Shown here: positions 1-5,713 of the stretch, one piece after another
Numbering within the stretch: position 1 is the first letter of the stretch
How the letters are laid out: each line of letters opens with the position of its first letter
NCBI GenBank assembly: GCA_027017505.1
Contig: JALUQR010000039.1
Span: forward strand, 1 to 5,713
Direction of reading: 5' to 3'
From: a bacterium
GTDB lineage: Bacteria; Desulfobacterota; GWC2-55-46; DRQE01
Length of the DNA: 5,713 nt
The notes under the pieces: model-generated
Databases searched by the model: none
Told to the model about the DNA's origin: nothing
The model's input: the letters and a program-made list of their open reading frames with translations, nothing else
Program-made: the position numbers and the translations under genes

Positions 1-185
1 GTAACTATACGGGCCCTGGCAGCCTCGAGTCTCGCCTCTATTATTGCCACCGAGGGATTCCATCGTTCGGCCATCTCAAGGAGTTCCTCCAGTGTGTAAA
101 CCCTCTGCTCTGCCATGGCCCCTGCAGATATCCCGGCAGAGACAAGGAATATGGCAACAAGAATTACCACGATCCGCCTTGTCAT
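1..185 (-). CDS. TolC-family outer-membrane efflux protein, N-terminal 61 codons only
   Basis: The frame starts at the ATG at 185 and runs off the left edge, so only 61 residues are visible. Residues 1-25 form a signal peptide: basic MTRR, a hydrophobic core (IVVILVAIFLV) and a likely signal peptidase I site after AMA at 23-25. The mature part opens with YTLEELLEMAERWNPSVAII and continues EARLEAARARI. This is the usual start of TolC/CzcC/CusC outer-membrane ducts: a short 'tLeEll..A...NP' segment, then the first long coiled-coil helix. Such proteins are trimeric exit channels for RND or ABC tripartite pumps. A strong Shine-Dalgarno (AAAGGGGG, 7-base spacing) fixes the start. The small Cys/His-rich protein upstream hints at metal efflux, but the substrate cannot be read from this fragment. 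The family call is fairly safe; the CzcC/CusC subtype is inference. Confidence 0.8.
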   Translation of the reverse strand, partial: MTRRIVVILVAIFLVSAGISAGAMAEQRVYTLEELLEMAERWNPSVAIIEARLEAARARIV

Positions 186-192
186 AAATACG

Positions 193-200
193 CCCCCTTT
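193..200 (-). promoter_or_regulatory. Shine-Dalgarno of the TolC-family gene
   Basis: AAAGGGGG on the minus strand lies 7 bases upstream of the ATG at 185. It supports that start. It also shows that Shine-Dalgarno initiation is used here, in contrast to the two genes in this window that lack one. Confidence 0.75.
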
Positions 201-262
201 ACGGATATATGATTTCAAAAATTTAAAGTTATCTCTTCAATCATGAAAATCTCACAAACCTG

Positions 263-277
263 CGGGTTTATAACCCG
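263..277. repeat. Short palindrome CGGGTT-TAT-AACCCG
   Basis: This is a perfect 6-bp inverted repeat with a 3-base centre, 34 bases after the stop of the small exported protein gene. No T-run follows it in either direction, so it is not a standard intrinsic terminator. It could be a weak mRNA hairpin or a binding site for a dimeric regulator. It shares its GGGT...ACCC ends with palindromes at 915-927 and 2142-2156. Confidence 0.45.
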
Positions 278-310
278 TCGTTCATACTCTACTTTATCGG
301 GGAGCAGGGC

Positions 311-658
311 TTATACGAGCCGTGGTGGTTTGGATATTTCTCCTGGTATGAGACTTATGTGGTTCCTGTAAGAAGGTGTGTTCTGGACGACCTCTGCAAC
401 GAGTTCAGCCTTCACCAGAGCAGGGTTGGGTATGAAGTGAAAGTGACAGGGACACTCGTGCAGAACGGACGAGCCGTCATCGGTGTGGTTTGTGGTATTG
501 TCTATAGAAGTGGGCTCACCAGCATGTATAATGGCAAGACTCAGCTCCACATGGTCGCTGAAGGGCATGTCGTCTCTATCTACACAGTTTATACCCGTGA
601 GCTGGAAGACGATAAGCATCAGAAGAAACAGACCCGTTATTTTGTGGTAAGCCTTCAT
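311..658 (-). CDS. Small exported protein with a Cys/His cluster, possible CzcI-like metal-efflux accessory
   Basis: I do not recognise this 115-residue protein by family. It starts with a signal peptide or anchor: basic MKAYHK, then a hydrophobic run at about residues 8-20. Cys25 follows in GINC, which is not a good lipobox, so lipoprotein status is doubtful. The mature part is rich in His and Asp and carries H67-E-C-P-C-H-F-H74, a plausible soft-metal ligand cluster, with further His at 36, 45 and 58. It ends in KPPRLV. It precedes a TolC-family gene in the same orientation, and CzcI, a small periplasmic protein of czc operons, sits in the same position before czcC. A role in metal binding or regulation of efflux is inferred from motif and position. 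The ATG at 658 has no Shine-Dalgarno, and an in-frame TAA lies four codons upstream. A consensus-like promoter ends only 11 bases before it. The exported character and promoter make it more likely real than the plus-strand frame over the same bases. Confidence 0.65.
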   Translation of the reverse strand: MKAYHKITGLFLLMLIVFQLTGINCVDRDDMPFSDHVELSLAIIHAGEPTSIDNTTNHTDDGSSVLHECPCHFHFIPNPALVKAELVAEVVQNTPSYRNHISLIPGEISKPPRLV

Positions 659-669
659 AGTAGTGTATT

Positions 670-698
670 AGGATAGCAGTTATTTACATGACTGTCAA
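670..698 (-). promoter_or_regulatory. Sigma-70-type promoter before the small exported protein gene
   Basis: On the minus strand there is a perfect -35 TTGACA (698-693), a 17-base spacer and a -10 TATCCT (675-670; 4 of 6 consensus bases, with the conserved TA start and final T). Eleven bases separate the -10 from the ATG at 658. Initiation about 7 bases past the -10 would give a 5' leader of only about 3-6 nucleotides, with no room for a Shine-Dalgarno. It probably drives the small gene and, by read-through, the TolC-family gene. Confidence 0.6.
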
Positions 699-860
699 CA
701 GGAACTTTATTAATGGCAACCACTTTATTAAATAACCCTTACCTCTTCCATGGCCATAAGCCCTTCGCTGACAACCTCATCAGAAGAGCAGACAGGCTCT
801 CCACCTTTTAAGCCATAAAATCTTAAAGACTCTGTGTCAAACCATGGGAGTTTGAAAGGC

Positions 861-903
861 CTGTGCGGTGGGCTGAAGGGTTCAGCCCACCGCACAGCGC
901 TAC
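861..903 (-). repeat. REP-like element: GTAG followed by a perfect 17-bp hairpin
   Basis: CTGTGCGGTGGGCTGAA (861-877) is the exact reverse complement of 881-897, with a GGG loop. On the minus strand the hairpin is preceded, after two bases (CG), by GTAG at 903-900. GTAG just 5' of a GC-rich palindrome is the layout of REP elements mobilised by RAYT (TnpA-REP) transposases. No T-run follows on either strand: the minus-strand sequence after the stem is GGCCTTTC. It is therefore a poor intrinsic terminator by sequence, although so stable a stem 132 bases after ispG could still protect or attenuate the transcript. Repetition in the genome cannot be tested here. Confidence 0.6.
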
Positions 904-914
904 AGTAAGGAGGC

Positions 915-927
915 GGGTAGCTAACCC
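915..927. repeat. Short imperfect palindrome GGGTAGCTAACCC
   Basis: A TAGCTA core is flanked by GGG and ACCC, giving a near-palindrome with one unmatched base. It lies 12 bases beyond the GTAG end of the REP-like hairpin and shares GGGT...ACCC ends with the palindromes at 263-277 and 2142-2156. Its function is unknown and it may be fortuitous. Confidence 0.3.
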
Positions 928-1028
928 TGCTTTCATCATATTTATCGGCATGGGGATGGATTTTGTTAAGGTCTGGATGGCAAACTGTCTGTAGATACAC
1001 CCTCAAGAAGTGGCCTTTCAGGCTGGGG

Positions 1029-2105
1029 TTAACAGGGCTGGGTCTGTCTTATGGTGGAAAGTCTTTCCACCTCTTTTACCACCCTTTCGACCACCTCATC
1101 CTCTCTGAGTTTTTCAACAGGTCTGCCCTCCACATACAGCATGGCAACACCGTTACCCCCTGCTATTGCAACATCCGCATGGAGGGCCTCACCAGGGCCG
1201 TTTACCACACAGCCCATCACAGCCACATTAAGGGGGGTGGATATGTGAGAAAGTCTCCTCTCTATCTTTTCTGCAAGCCCTATGCAGTCTATCTTTATCC
1301 TTCCACAGGTGGGACACGCTATAACATTCACCCCGCGTTTTCTAACATCCAGGGCCTTGAGTATCTGCCAGCCCACCCTTACCTCTTCAACAGGGTCTGC
1401 GGTAAGCGACACCCTTATGGTATCGCCTATACCCTCTGCAAGAAGTATTCCTATACCCACAGCACTCTTGACCGTACCTGAAAACACTGTGCCAGCCTCT
1501 GTTATGCCCACATGCAGTGGGTAGTCCACCATGGTGGATATAAGCCTGTATGCCCTTATGGTGGTCCAGATGTCAGATGCCTTAAGTGAGATTTTTATAT
1601 CGCTGAATCCCTCATCCTCCAGTATCCTTACATGTCTCATGGCACTTTCCACCAGTGCCTCTGGGCTGGGGTGTCCGTATTTTTCGAGAACCTCTCTTTC
1701 AAGTGAACCTGAATTTACCCCTATACGAATTGGCACACCCCTCTGAAGGGCACAGCGCACCACCTCTTTTACCCTTTCTTTTGAGCCTATGTTTCCAGGG
1801 TTCAGCCTGAGCCCGTCTGCCCCACCCTCTACAGAGTCTATTGCAAGACGCCAGTTAAAGTGTATGTCAGCAACAAGGGGTATGTTTATCCTTCGTTTTA
1901 TCTCCCTTATGGCCCTTGCGGATTCCTCGTCGGGCACACTTACGCGAACTATCTCACACCCTGCGGTCTCAAGCCTTCTTATCTGCTCCACCGTTGCATT
2001 TACATCAGCGGTGGGTGTGTTGGTCATGGACTGCACCCTCACGGGTGCACCTCCACCAACAGAGACACCACCTATGTAAAGCCTTCTTGTCTTTCTTCTC
2101 TCCAT
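1029..2105 (-). CDS. ispG: 4-hydroxy-3-methylbut-2-en-1-yl diphosphate synthase (GcpE/IspG)
   Basis: This cytosolic [4Fe-4S] enzyme converts 2-C-methyl-D-erythritol 2,4-cyclodiphosphate to HMBPP, the penultimate step of the MEP isoprenoid pathway, using reduced ferredoxin or flavodoxin. At 358 residues it is the compact bacterial form without the large middle insert of plant and some bacterial enzymes. It opens with the family's RRKTR...GG and VQSMTNT segments. The TIM-barrel part carries PLVADIHFNWRLA (about 76-88), RLNPGNIG (100-107), IRIGVNSGSLE (126-136) and GITEAGTVFSGTVKSA (200-215). The Fe-S domain has C264-P-T-C267 and C299 in GCVVNGPGE, with Glu306 as the expected cluster or catalytic ligand; these match Cys270, Cys273, Cys305 and Glu312 of the E. 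coli enzyme. All key residues are present. The ATG at 2105 is secure because homology begins at once and an in-frame TAA lies two codons upstream, yet there is no Shine-Dalgarno. It lies 57 bases after pelB in the same direction, without functional kinship to it. Confidence 0.97.
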   Translation of the reverse strand: MERRKTRRLYIGGVSVGGGAPVRVQSMTNTPTADVNATVEQIRRLETAGCEIVRVSVPDEESARAIREIKRRINIPLVADIHFNWRLAIDSVEGGADGLRLNPGNIGSKERVKEVVRCALQRGVPIRIGVNSGSLEREVLEKYGHPSPEALVESAMRHVRILEDEGFSDIKISLKASDIWTTIRAYRLISTMVDYPLHVGITEAGTVFSGTVKSAVGIGILLAEGIGDTIRVSLTADPVEEVRVGWQILKALDVRKRGVNVIACPTCGRIKIDCIGLAEKIERRLSHISTPLNVAVMGCVVNGPGEALHADVAIAGGNGVAMLYVEGRPVEKLREDEVVERVVKEVERLSTIRQTQPC

Positions 2106-2111
2106 AATTTA

Positions 2112-2141
2112 ATAATATCACTGTTGAGGGGTATTTTTGAA
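2112..2141 (-). promoter_or_regulatory. Likely ispG promoter giving a leaderless mRNA
   Basis: The -35 is TTCAAA (2141-2136, 4 of 6), the spacer is 18 bases, and the -10 is TATTAT (2117-2112, 5 of 6). Only TAAATT separates the -10 from the ATG at 2105, so initiation at the usual distance falls on the A of the start codon. The sequence before the ATG has no purine-rich Shine-Dalgarno, which agrees with leaderless translation. Confidence 0.55.
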
Positions 2142-2156
2142 GGGTAAAGTTTACCC
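2142..2156. repeat. Perfect palindrome GGGTAAA-G-TTTACCC
   Basis: A 7-bp inverted repeat around a single base lies between the pelB stop and ispG, directly abutting the proposed ispG -35. It is better suited as a dimeric regulator site than as a terminator: as RNA it would form only a 5-bp stem with a 5-base loop, and no T-run follows on the minus strand (TTCAAAAATA). No known regulator motif is claimed. Confidence 0.45.
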
Positions 2157-2162
2157 GCTGGC

Positions 2163-4952
2163 TCAGTAAAAGAGCCTGTAGTTTACAGACACACCGAGGT
2201 ATATATCCTCTCCTGCCCTGAAGCCCTTTACATATCTTAAACCCACAGAGAGATGGTCCTGCCTGAAAAGGCCTCCTCCAATGCCTGCCTCTGCATCCAC
2301 ACCCAGGTCTGTTCTGTTATTCCATGTAACATCAAAGACCATGTATGGTCTCCACACCCCTGTGTAGCCCTCTCTGCGTCTCTCACCAAAGGAAAGCCCC
2401 ACACCCACAAGGCTGTAGCTTTTGTTAAGCACCCTTAGGGGGCTATAGGGATACAGAGTTTCTATGAGTGTGCCAGATGTCCTGTCCTCCCTGAAGCTTA
2501 AGGCTTCCACATACAGCCTCAGGGTGTAGTCTGGATAGCCTCTTCTCAGCCTGTGGTGAAGACTCTGGCGCAGGATAATGCCTCTACCGAGTTCTCTCGC
2601 ATCCTGCGACAGATAACGATAATTCCCCAGCTCAAGGCCTGCCCACATTCTGTGGCTGTGGCTGTAAGAGAGCTTCACGGTGTAGCCCTGCCTCATACCA
2701 CCGAGGTAGAGATACACATTGTCCTCTGTAAAGAGGTTCTTACCGTAGGAAAGACCAAGGCTTATCCTGTCTTTAAGATAACGGGATTCAAGCTCTACCA
2801 GATAAAACCCGTTTTCTTCCATGGCCTTCATCGTTCCAAGTGTAAGGCCCACCCTGCCCCTGTTGAACAGTTTCTTAAGCCTTATGCCTGTCTCTTGTCT
2901 GCTTGAAGGAGGGTTAACGAGGTCTTCGCTGTCGCTGTTTGTCCTTTCTGCGTGAGTGCCGAAGACCACAAGCTCTGTTGCCCTGGCCAGATAGAGCCCC
3001 GCAGACAGTTCCTTTTTGAACTCCTCATAGGGGCCATACATTATGTAGCCTGCCCCGAGCTTCAGGCGTTGCCCGTATTCTGTTACAAGGTCTGCATACT
3101 GGGTGTAGAGTAAAGAGTCCTCTCTGTTGAGGGCGAGCCCGTGGTGGGCGTGGGAGACGGCGGTTTTTATCTGGCCTGTTCTGACAAGGGCCTCCACGGT
3201 GTCCCTTACAGGCAGGGTGCCCATGTGGTCCTCCAGAAGCTTGAGCATCTTCATCCTCTCATCCTCCCACAGGGCAAGATTAAGATGTATCCACGGGCGC
3301 ACCACATAGTCATACTTTTTTATAAGATACCTTGCCCTGTCATGCTCGCCCCTTAAAAGAAGATTGCTTATCTCCACCTCCTCTACCACATCTGCTGACA
3401 ACACACCACCAGCAGACCGCAGATATTCCTTCAGCCTTCCAGCTGGCTCGTAGTACAGGGCAACCCTGACGAATGTTTCCATAAAGGCCCTGTTTCTTAC
3501 AAGCTGTGGGTTCTCTTCAAGTCTTCTTTTCAGTTTTCTATAGAGTCTGAACCTCACAGCGTCTGCCCGGTGTTCCCTGCCGTAAAGTGAGAGTATGTCC
3601 GCATAGAGTAGCTCCCTATCAGGTGTATCCATGGGCAGGACCTTTGAGAGCGACAGGGCGTTTTTTCCATCCTGCAGGCTCATATAGGCCAGCACAAAGG
3701 GCATTACAAGCCCTGGCTCTGTTTCAAACTTCGAGTATCTTCTCAGAACCTCTTTAAGCCCTGCGTGGTCTCCCACATCTATAAGAAAGTAGATGTATCC
3801 TGCAAGCACTTCCCTGTGGAAGGCCCTTTCAAGCAGTGTTCTGTAGAGTCTTCTTGCGGTCTCTGGTCTGCCAGTGTTTAGAAGTGTCTGTGCGTAGATT
3901 GACACAAAGAAGGGGTTTTTCATGAATCTTTCAAACTCCGTGGTAGAGAGTTTTTCCACCTCACGGGCTATGAGCTTCCAGTCTCTCAGAGAGGCCGAGG
4001 TGTTGAGAAAATAGTAGAACATGTAGTCCATCCTGAAGTTATGCCAGCCCTCAAGGGCGTACTTAAGTGCCCTGCGTTTGTCCCTCTCGGCCCAGTAGAG
4101 AAACAGCCTTTCGTAGTCCACCTCTCTTGCCCTTTTTGCCCTGTAGAGTGTCTCGCTTGCCCTCACCGATGCAGAATAGTCCTTAAGGCCCCAGGCAATA
4201 TCACTCATGGTCTGCCAGAATTCGGTATCAAGAGGGCCAGCCCTGTGCTCGTACCTTTTAAGCACACCGAGAGCCCTGTCATATCTTTTAAGTGTGTACA
4301 GCAGACGGGCCTTAAAGAGTGCATCCTCAGGGGTAAGCCCGAAGCTCTGTTCCATCTCATCCATACTTTTAAGTGCAGACAGGGGTCTGCCATAGAAGAA
4401 GTACAGACGGGAGAGTGTCTTCAGCACATTCCTGTCCTTTTCCCTCTCGTAGATGCCCCGTAACATATGGATAAGCTCCTCTATGCTTCCTGCCTGTTCG
4501 TATACACTCACCATCTTCTGGATATCCTCTATCCTGCCTGTTTTTACCTCCTCTTCAAGAAGCTCTTTTGCGATATCGAACCTGTTAAGGGCCATGGCAA
4601 GCTCCATGGCCTTTTTTCTTATATCCCTTCTTTGAGAAAGTCTATAGGCCTTGAGATATGCAGGAAGTGCCATGCGGGCATTTCCGGTCCAGACATTGAG
4701 CTCTGCGTGTTTTTCCCACCAGTAGGGGTCTTCGGGGAAAAGCCCTGTCGCAATGGATGTAACCCTTAGGGCATTCTCGAGGTCTCCTGACGCAAGAAAG
4801 GTGGAAAGAAGTAAATCCAGCATCTCTCTTTTCTTACCTGCAGAAGAGGGCTTTCCCTTTGCAGAAACAGCCTCACTTCCGTGGGTCAGAAAGGGCTGTG
4901 TGGAAAGGACAAACACCGTACACAGGACAGCTATCACTACGGGTCTTATCAC
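2163..4952 (-). CDS. pelB: PelB-like outer-membrane exopolysaccharide export protein (TPR scaffold plus beta-barrel)
   Basis: This is a 929-residue protein. Residues 1 to about 25 form a signal peptide (hydrophobic core about 5-18). About 42-620 are degenerate TPR/alpha-solenoid repeats; the early repeat with FPEDPYWWEKHAELNVWTG (about 72-90) is the type seen in PelB. From about 628 (LKLGAGY) to the end, alternating amphipathic strands form a barrel of about 300 residues. It includes GIGGGLFRQDHLSVGLRY near the end and closes with YRLFY, an aromatic C-terminus typical of BAM substrates. In the Pel system PelB is the outer-membrane pore, and its periplasmic TPRs guide the polymer and bind the deacetylase PelA. 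The GTG start at 4952 overlaps the stop of the preceding TPR gene (GTGA) and has an AGGAG 9 bases upstream, so translation is probably coupled. It lacks the first 250 or so residues of single-chain PelB, which the preceding gene seems to supply. The alternative is an uncharacterised TPR-barrel exporter of another polysaccharide. The assignment comes from architecture and remembered sequence resemblance, without a search. Confidence 0.8.
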   Translation of the reverse strand: MIRPVVIAVLCTVFVLSTQPFLTHGSEAVSAKGKPSSAGKKREMLDLLLSTFLASGDLENALRVTSIATGLFPEDPYWWEKHAELNVWTGNARMALPAYLKAYRLSQRRDIRKKAMELAMALNRFDIAKELLEEEVKTGRIEDIQKMVSVYEQAGSIEELIHMLRGIYEREKDRNVLKTLSRLYFFYGRPLSALKSMDEMEQSFGLTPEDALFKARLLYTLKRYDRALGVLKRYEHRAGPLDTEFWQTMSDIAWGLKDYSASVRASETLYRAKRAREVDYERLFLYWAERDKRRALKYALEGWHNFRMDYMFYYFLNTSASLRDWKLIAREVEKLSTTEFERFMKNPFFVSIYAQTLLNTGRPETARRLYRTLLERAFHREVLAGYIYFLIDVGDHAGLKEVLRRYSKFETEPGLVMPFVLAYMSLQDGKNALSLSKVLPMDTPDRELLYADILSLYGREHRADAVRFRLYRKLKRRLEENPQLVRNRAFMETFVRVALYYEPAGRLKEYLRSAGGVLSADVVEEVEISNLLLRGEHDRARYLIKKYDYVVRPWIHLNLALWEDERMKMLKLLEDHMGTLPVRDTVEALVRTGQIKTAVSHAHHGLALNREDSLLYTQYADLVTEYGQRLKLGAGYIMYGPYEEFKKELSAGLYLARATELVVFGTHAERTNSDSEDLVNPPSSRQETGIRLKKLFNRGRVGLTLGTMKAMEENGFYLVELESRYLKDRISLGLSYGKNLFTEDNVYLYLGGMRQGYTVKLSYSHSHRMWAGLELGNYRYLSQDARELGRGIILRQSLHHRLRRGYPDYTLRLYVEALSFREDRTSGTLIETLYPYSPLRVLNKSYSLVGVGLSFGERRREGYTGVWRPYMVFDVTWNNRTDLGVDAEAGIGGGLFRQDHLSVGLRYVKGFRAGEDIYLGVSVNYRLFY

Positions 4953-5713
4953 CGTATGATTCTCCTCTCAAATTGTTCGAGTATGTTGAGGGCCACATTT
5001 CTTGCAAAGCCCACATCCCCTGTCTGAAGGGCAGACTTAAGGATAAACCCTGCCATCTCATCGTCGTCAAGAAACACTCCCCCATAGCGGGCGATAATAT
5101 CCTTTACCCTCTTGTAGTCATCGTTCCACATGGCAATCTGCAGTGCCTTTTTGAGGTAATGAAACCTTCTCTTTCTGTTTTTCTCACGCATCAGGGCAGA
5201 AAGACAGACATCTATGGCCCCTGGGTAATCGCCTTTTAGCAGATACAGCTCTACAGCCATATCATACCAGCGAGCATCCTTTCTTATACTGCCGAGCTCT
5301 TTAAGGTAGTCTTCTGCGAGTCTGTAGTCCTTTATGGCAATGGTAAGTCTTATGGCCTCTGCGAGCCAGTATGCCCTCTTTCTTCTGTCAAGTCTCGATA
5401 ATCTGTGGGCAAACTCAACTGCCTTTTTAAGCTCTCCTGTGGCAATTGCCTGTCTGTATGCCTCTTCAAGCCAGTGGAGCTTGTTTACAGCAATGCGGGA
5501 GAGCTTTTCTGCCACAATGAGTGCCACATGTGGCATGGCCATAGAAAGACTCTCCCTGTAAAGGCTCCTTAATGTGGCTGTATCATCTGTGCCCTCTACG
5601 GCCTTTCTTAGTTCCTCCTCTATCCTGGCCTTGAGCTCTGTGTGGCCTGCAAAATAGAGTCTTTTCAGCATTGCGTATCTTAAGGATACTGCCTCAACCC
5701 TTATGTAATCGAG
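4949..5713 (-). CDS. TPR/alpha-solenoid protein, C-terminal 254 residues; likely N-terminal half of a split PelB
   Basis: The frame is open to the right edge. An ATG exists at 5671, but 14 more in-frame codons upstream (LDYIRVEAVSLRYA) continue the helical pattern, so the gene very probably begins outside the window. What is visible is all-helical, with degenerate TPR pairs such as the helices from LHWLEEAYRQAIATGELKKAV and from YWLAEAIRLTIAIKDYRLAEDYL, and no membrane segment. The SLRY...LKRL start and the W-LAEA repeat style resemble the N-terminal TPR region of PelB. The gene directly precedes, and overlaps by GTGA, a PelB-like gene that lacks this region. I infer a periplasmic or membrane-anchored TPR half that works with it. 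The alternative is PelE, a Pel protein with two N-terminal membrane helices and cytoplasmic TPRs. The missing 5' end would decide: an export signal or single anchor fits split PelB, two membrane helices fit PelE. Confidence 0.7.
   Translation of the reverse strand, partial: LDYIRVEAVSLRYAMLKRLYFAGHTELKARIEEELRKAVEGTDDTATLRSLYRESLSMAMPHVALIVAEKLSRIAVNKLHWLEEAYRQAIATGELKKAVEFAHRLSRLDRRKRAYWLAEAIRLTIAIKDYRLAEDYLKELGSIRKDARWYDMAVELYLLKGDYPGAIDVCLSALMREKNRKRRFHYLKKALQIAMWNDDYKRVKDIIARYGGVFLDDDEMAGFILKSALQTGDVGFARNVALNILEQFERRIIR
4962..4969 (-). promoter_or_regulatory. Shine-Dalgarno deciding the GTG start of the pelB-like gene
   Basis: GAGAGGAG on the minus strand ends 9 bases before the GTG at 4952. 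It lies inside the last codons of the upstream gene. With the GTGA overlap it supports coupled translation, and it shows that the break between the two TPR genes is organised rather than a sequencing frameshift. Confidence 0.7.

Larger units (their letters stand above)
186..310 (-). other. Intergenic region between the small exported protein and the TolC-family gene
   Basis: These 125 bases hold the Shine-Dalgarno described separately, an AT-rich stretch at about 205-250 and a short palindrome at 263-277. I see no good -35/-10 pair with proper spacing and no hairpin followed by a T-run. Read-through from the small upstream gene into the TolC-family gene is therefore plausible, but a weak or activator-dependent promoter in the AT-rich part cannot be excluded. 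Confidence 0.5.
659..1028. other. 370-base region without a convincing gene
   Basis: The region lies between the ispG stop and the small exported protein gene. It holds the promoter at 670-698, a REP-like hairpin at 861-903 and a short palindrome at 915-927. A TTG-started minus-strand frame (1006-728, 92 codons) is open, but it has no Shine-Dalgarno, reads straight through the perfect hairpin and gives a composition unlike a folded protein in its first half. The second half, after the hairpin (about 860-728), has host-like codons and could be a gene remnant. No tRNA-like fold was seen, and no intrinsic terminator for ispG other than possibly the hairpin. Confidence 0.5.

Noticed and set aside
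359..676. Plus-strand 105-codon frame opposite the small exported protein gene
   Set aside because: The minus-strand frame has a signal peptide, a Cys/His motif, a consensus promoter and the orientation of its neighbours. The plus frame has no Shine-Dalgarno and no recognisable features.
812..840. Second TTGACA with a 17-base spacer and TATGGC on the minus strand
   Set aside because: The -10 matches only 3 of 6 bases, lacks the conserved final T, and no gene starts close behind it.
826..951. Minus-strand 42-codon frame beginning MPINMMKAG, with a signal-peptide-like look
   Set aside because: It has no Shine-Dalgarno or nearby promoter, and its hydrophobic segment is simply the hairpin arm read as codons.
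728..1006. Minus-strand frame of 92 codons between ispG and the small exported protein gene
   Set aside because: It needs a TTG start without a Shine-Dalgarno and crosses the perfect 17-bp hairpin. Its first half, rich in Pro, Tyr and His, looks unlike a folded protein. The last 40 or so codons could be a gene remnant but match nothing I recognise.
1013..1023. Hairpin GCCT-TTC-AGGC just after the ispG stop
   Set aside because: The stem is only 4 bp and no T-run follows, so it is not a credible terminator.
963..1481. Long plus-strand frame opposite the end of ispG, and other plus-strand frames over the two TPR genes
   Set aside because: They are shadows of strongly coding minus-strand genes, without ribosome sites or family signatures.

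Overview
All recognisable genes lie on the minus strand, so transcription runs from high to low coordinates. In that order they are: a right-truncated TPR protein (5713-4949), a PelB-like TPR/beta-barrel outer-membrane protein (4952-2163), ispG (2105-1029), a small exported protein with a Cys/His cluster (658-311), and the first 61 codons of a TolC-family outer-membrane efflux protein (185 to the left edge). PelB-type barrels, TolC-family ducts and C-terminal aromatic barrel signatures indicate a Gram-negative, double-membraned bacterium. Arginine is coded largely by AGG/AGA and isoleucine often by ATA, and the proteins are rich in K/R/E. That would fit a deep-branching, possibly thermophilic lineage such as Nitrospirota or Desulfobacterota, but this is inference.

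Right part (2163-5713): export of a polysaccharide. Two consecutive TPR genes are coupled by a GTGA start/stop overlap. The second has its own signal peptide, about 580 residues of helical repeats and a C-terminal barrel of about 300 residues, as in PelB of the Pel exopolysaccharide system. The first looks like the missing N-terminal TPR part of PelB. Together they reach at least 1183 residues, close to the roughly 1190 of single-chain Pseudomonas PelB as I remember it. The best reading is a PelB split over two genes, at the end of a pel operon that continues beyond the right edge.

Middle (1029-2162): a complete ispG, the [4Fe-4S] enzyme of the MEP isoprenoid pathway. It has no Shine-Dalgarno sequence. 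A promoter-like -10 hexamer ends 6 bases before its ATG and there is an in-frame stop two codons upstream, so it is probably translated from a leaderless mRNA.

Left part (1-1028): a 370-base gap without a convincing gene holds a perfect 17-bp hairpin preceded by GTAG, the layout of a REP element. A TTGACA-17-TATCCT promoter then stands right in front of a small exported protein with an HECPCHFH cluster, again without a Shine-Dalgarno sequence. The TolC-family gene follows after 125 bases. This resembles the start of a heavy-metal RND efflux operon, with the small gene in the position CzcI holds in czc operons. Three short GGGT...ACCC palindromes occur, one in each intergenic region.
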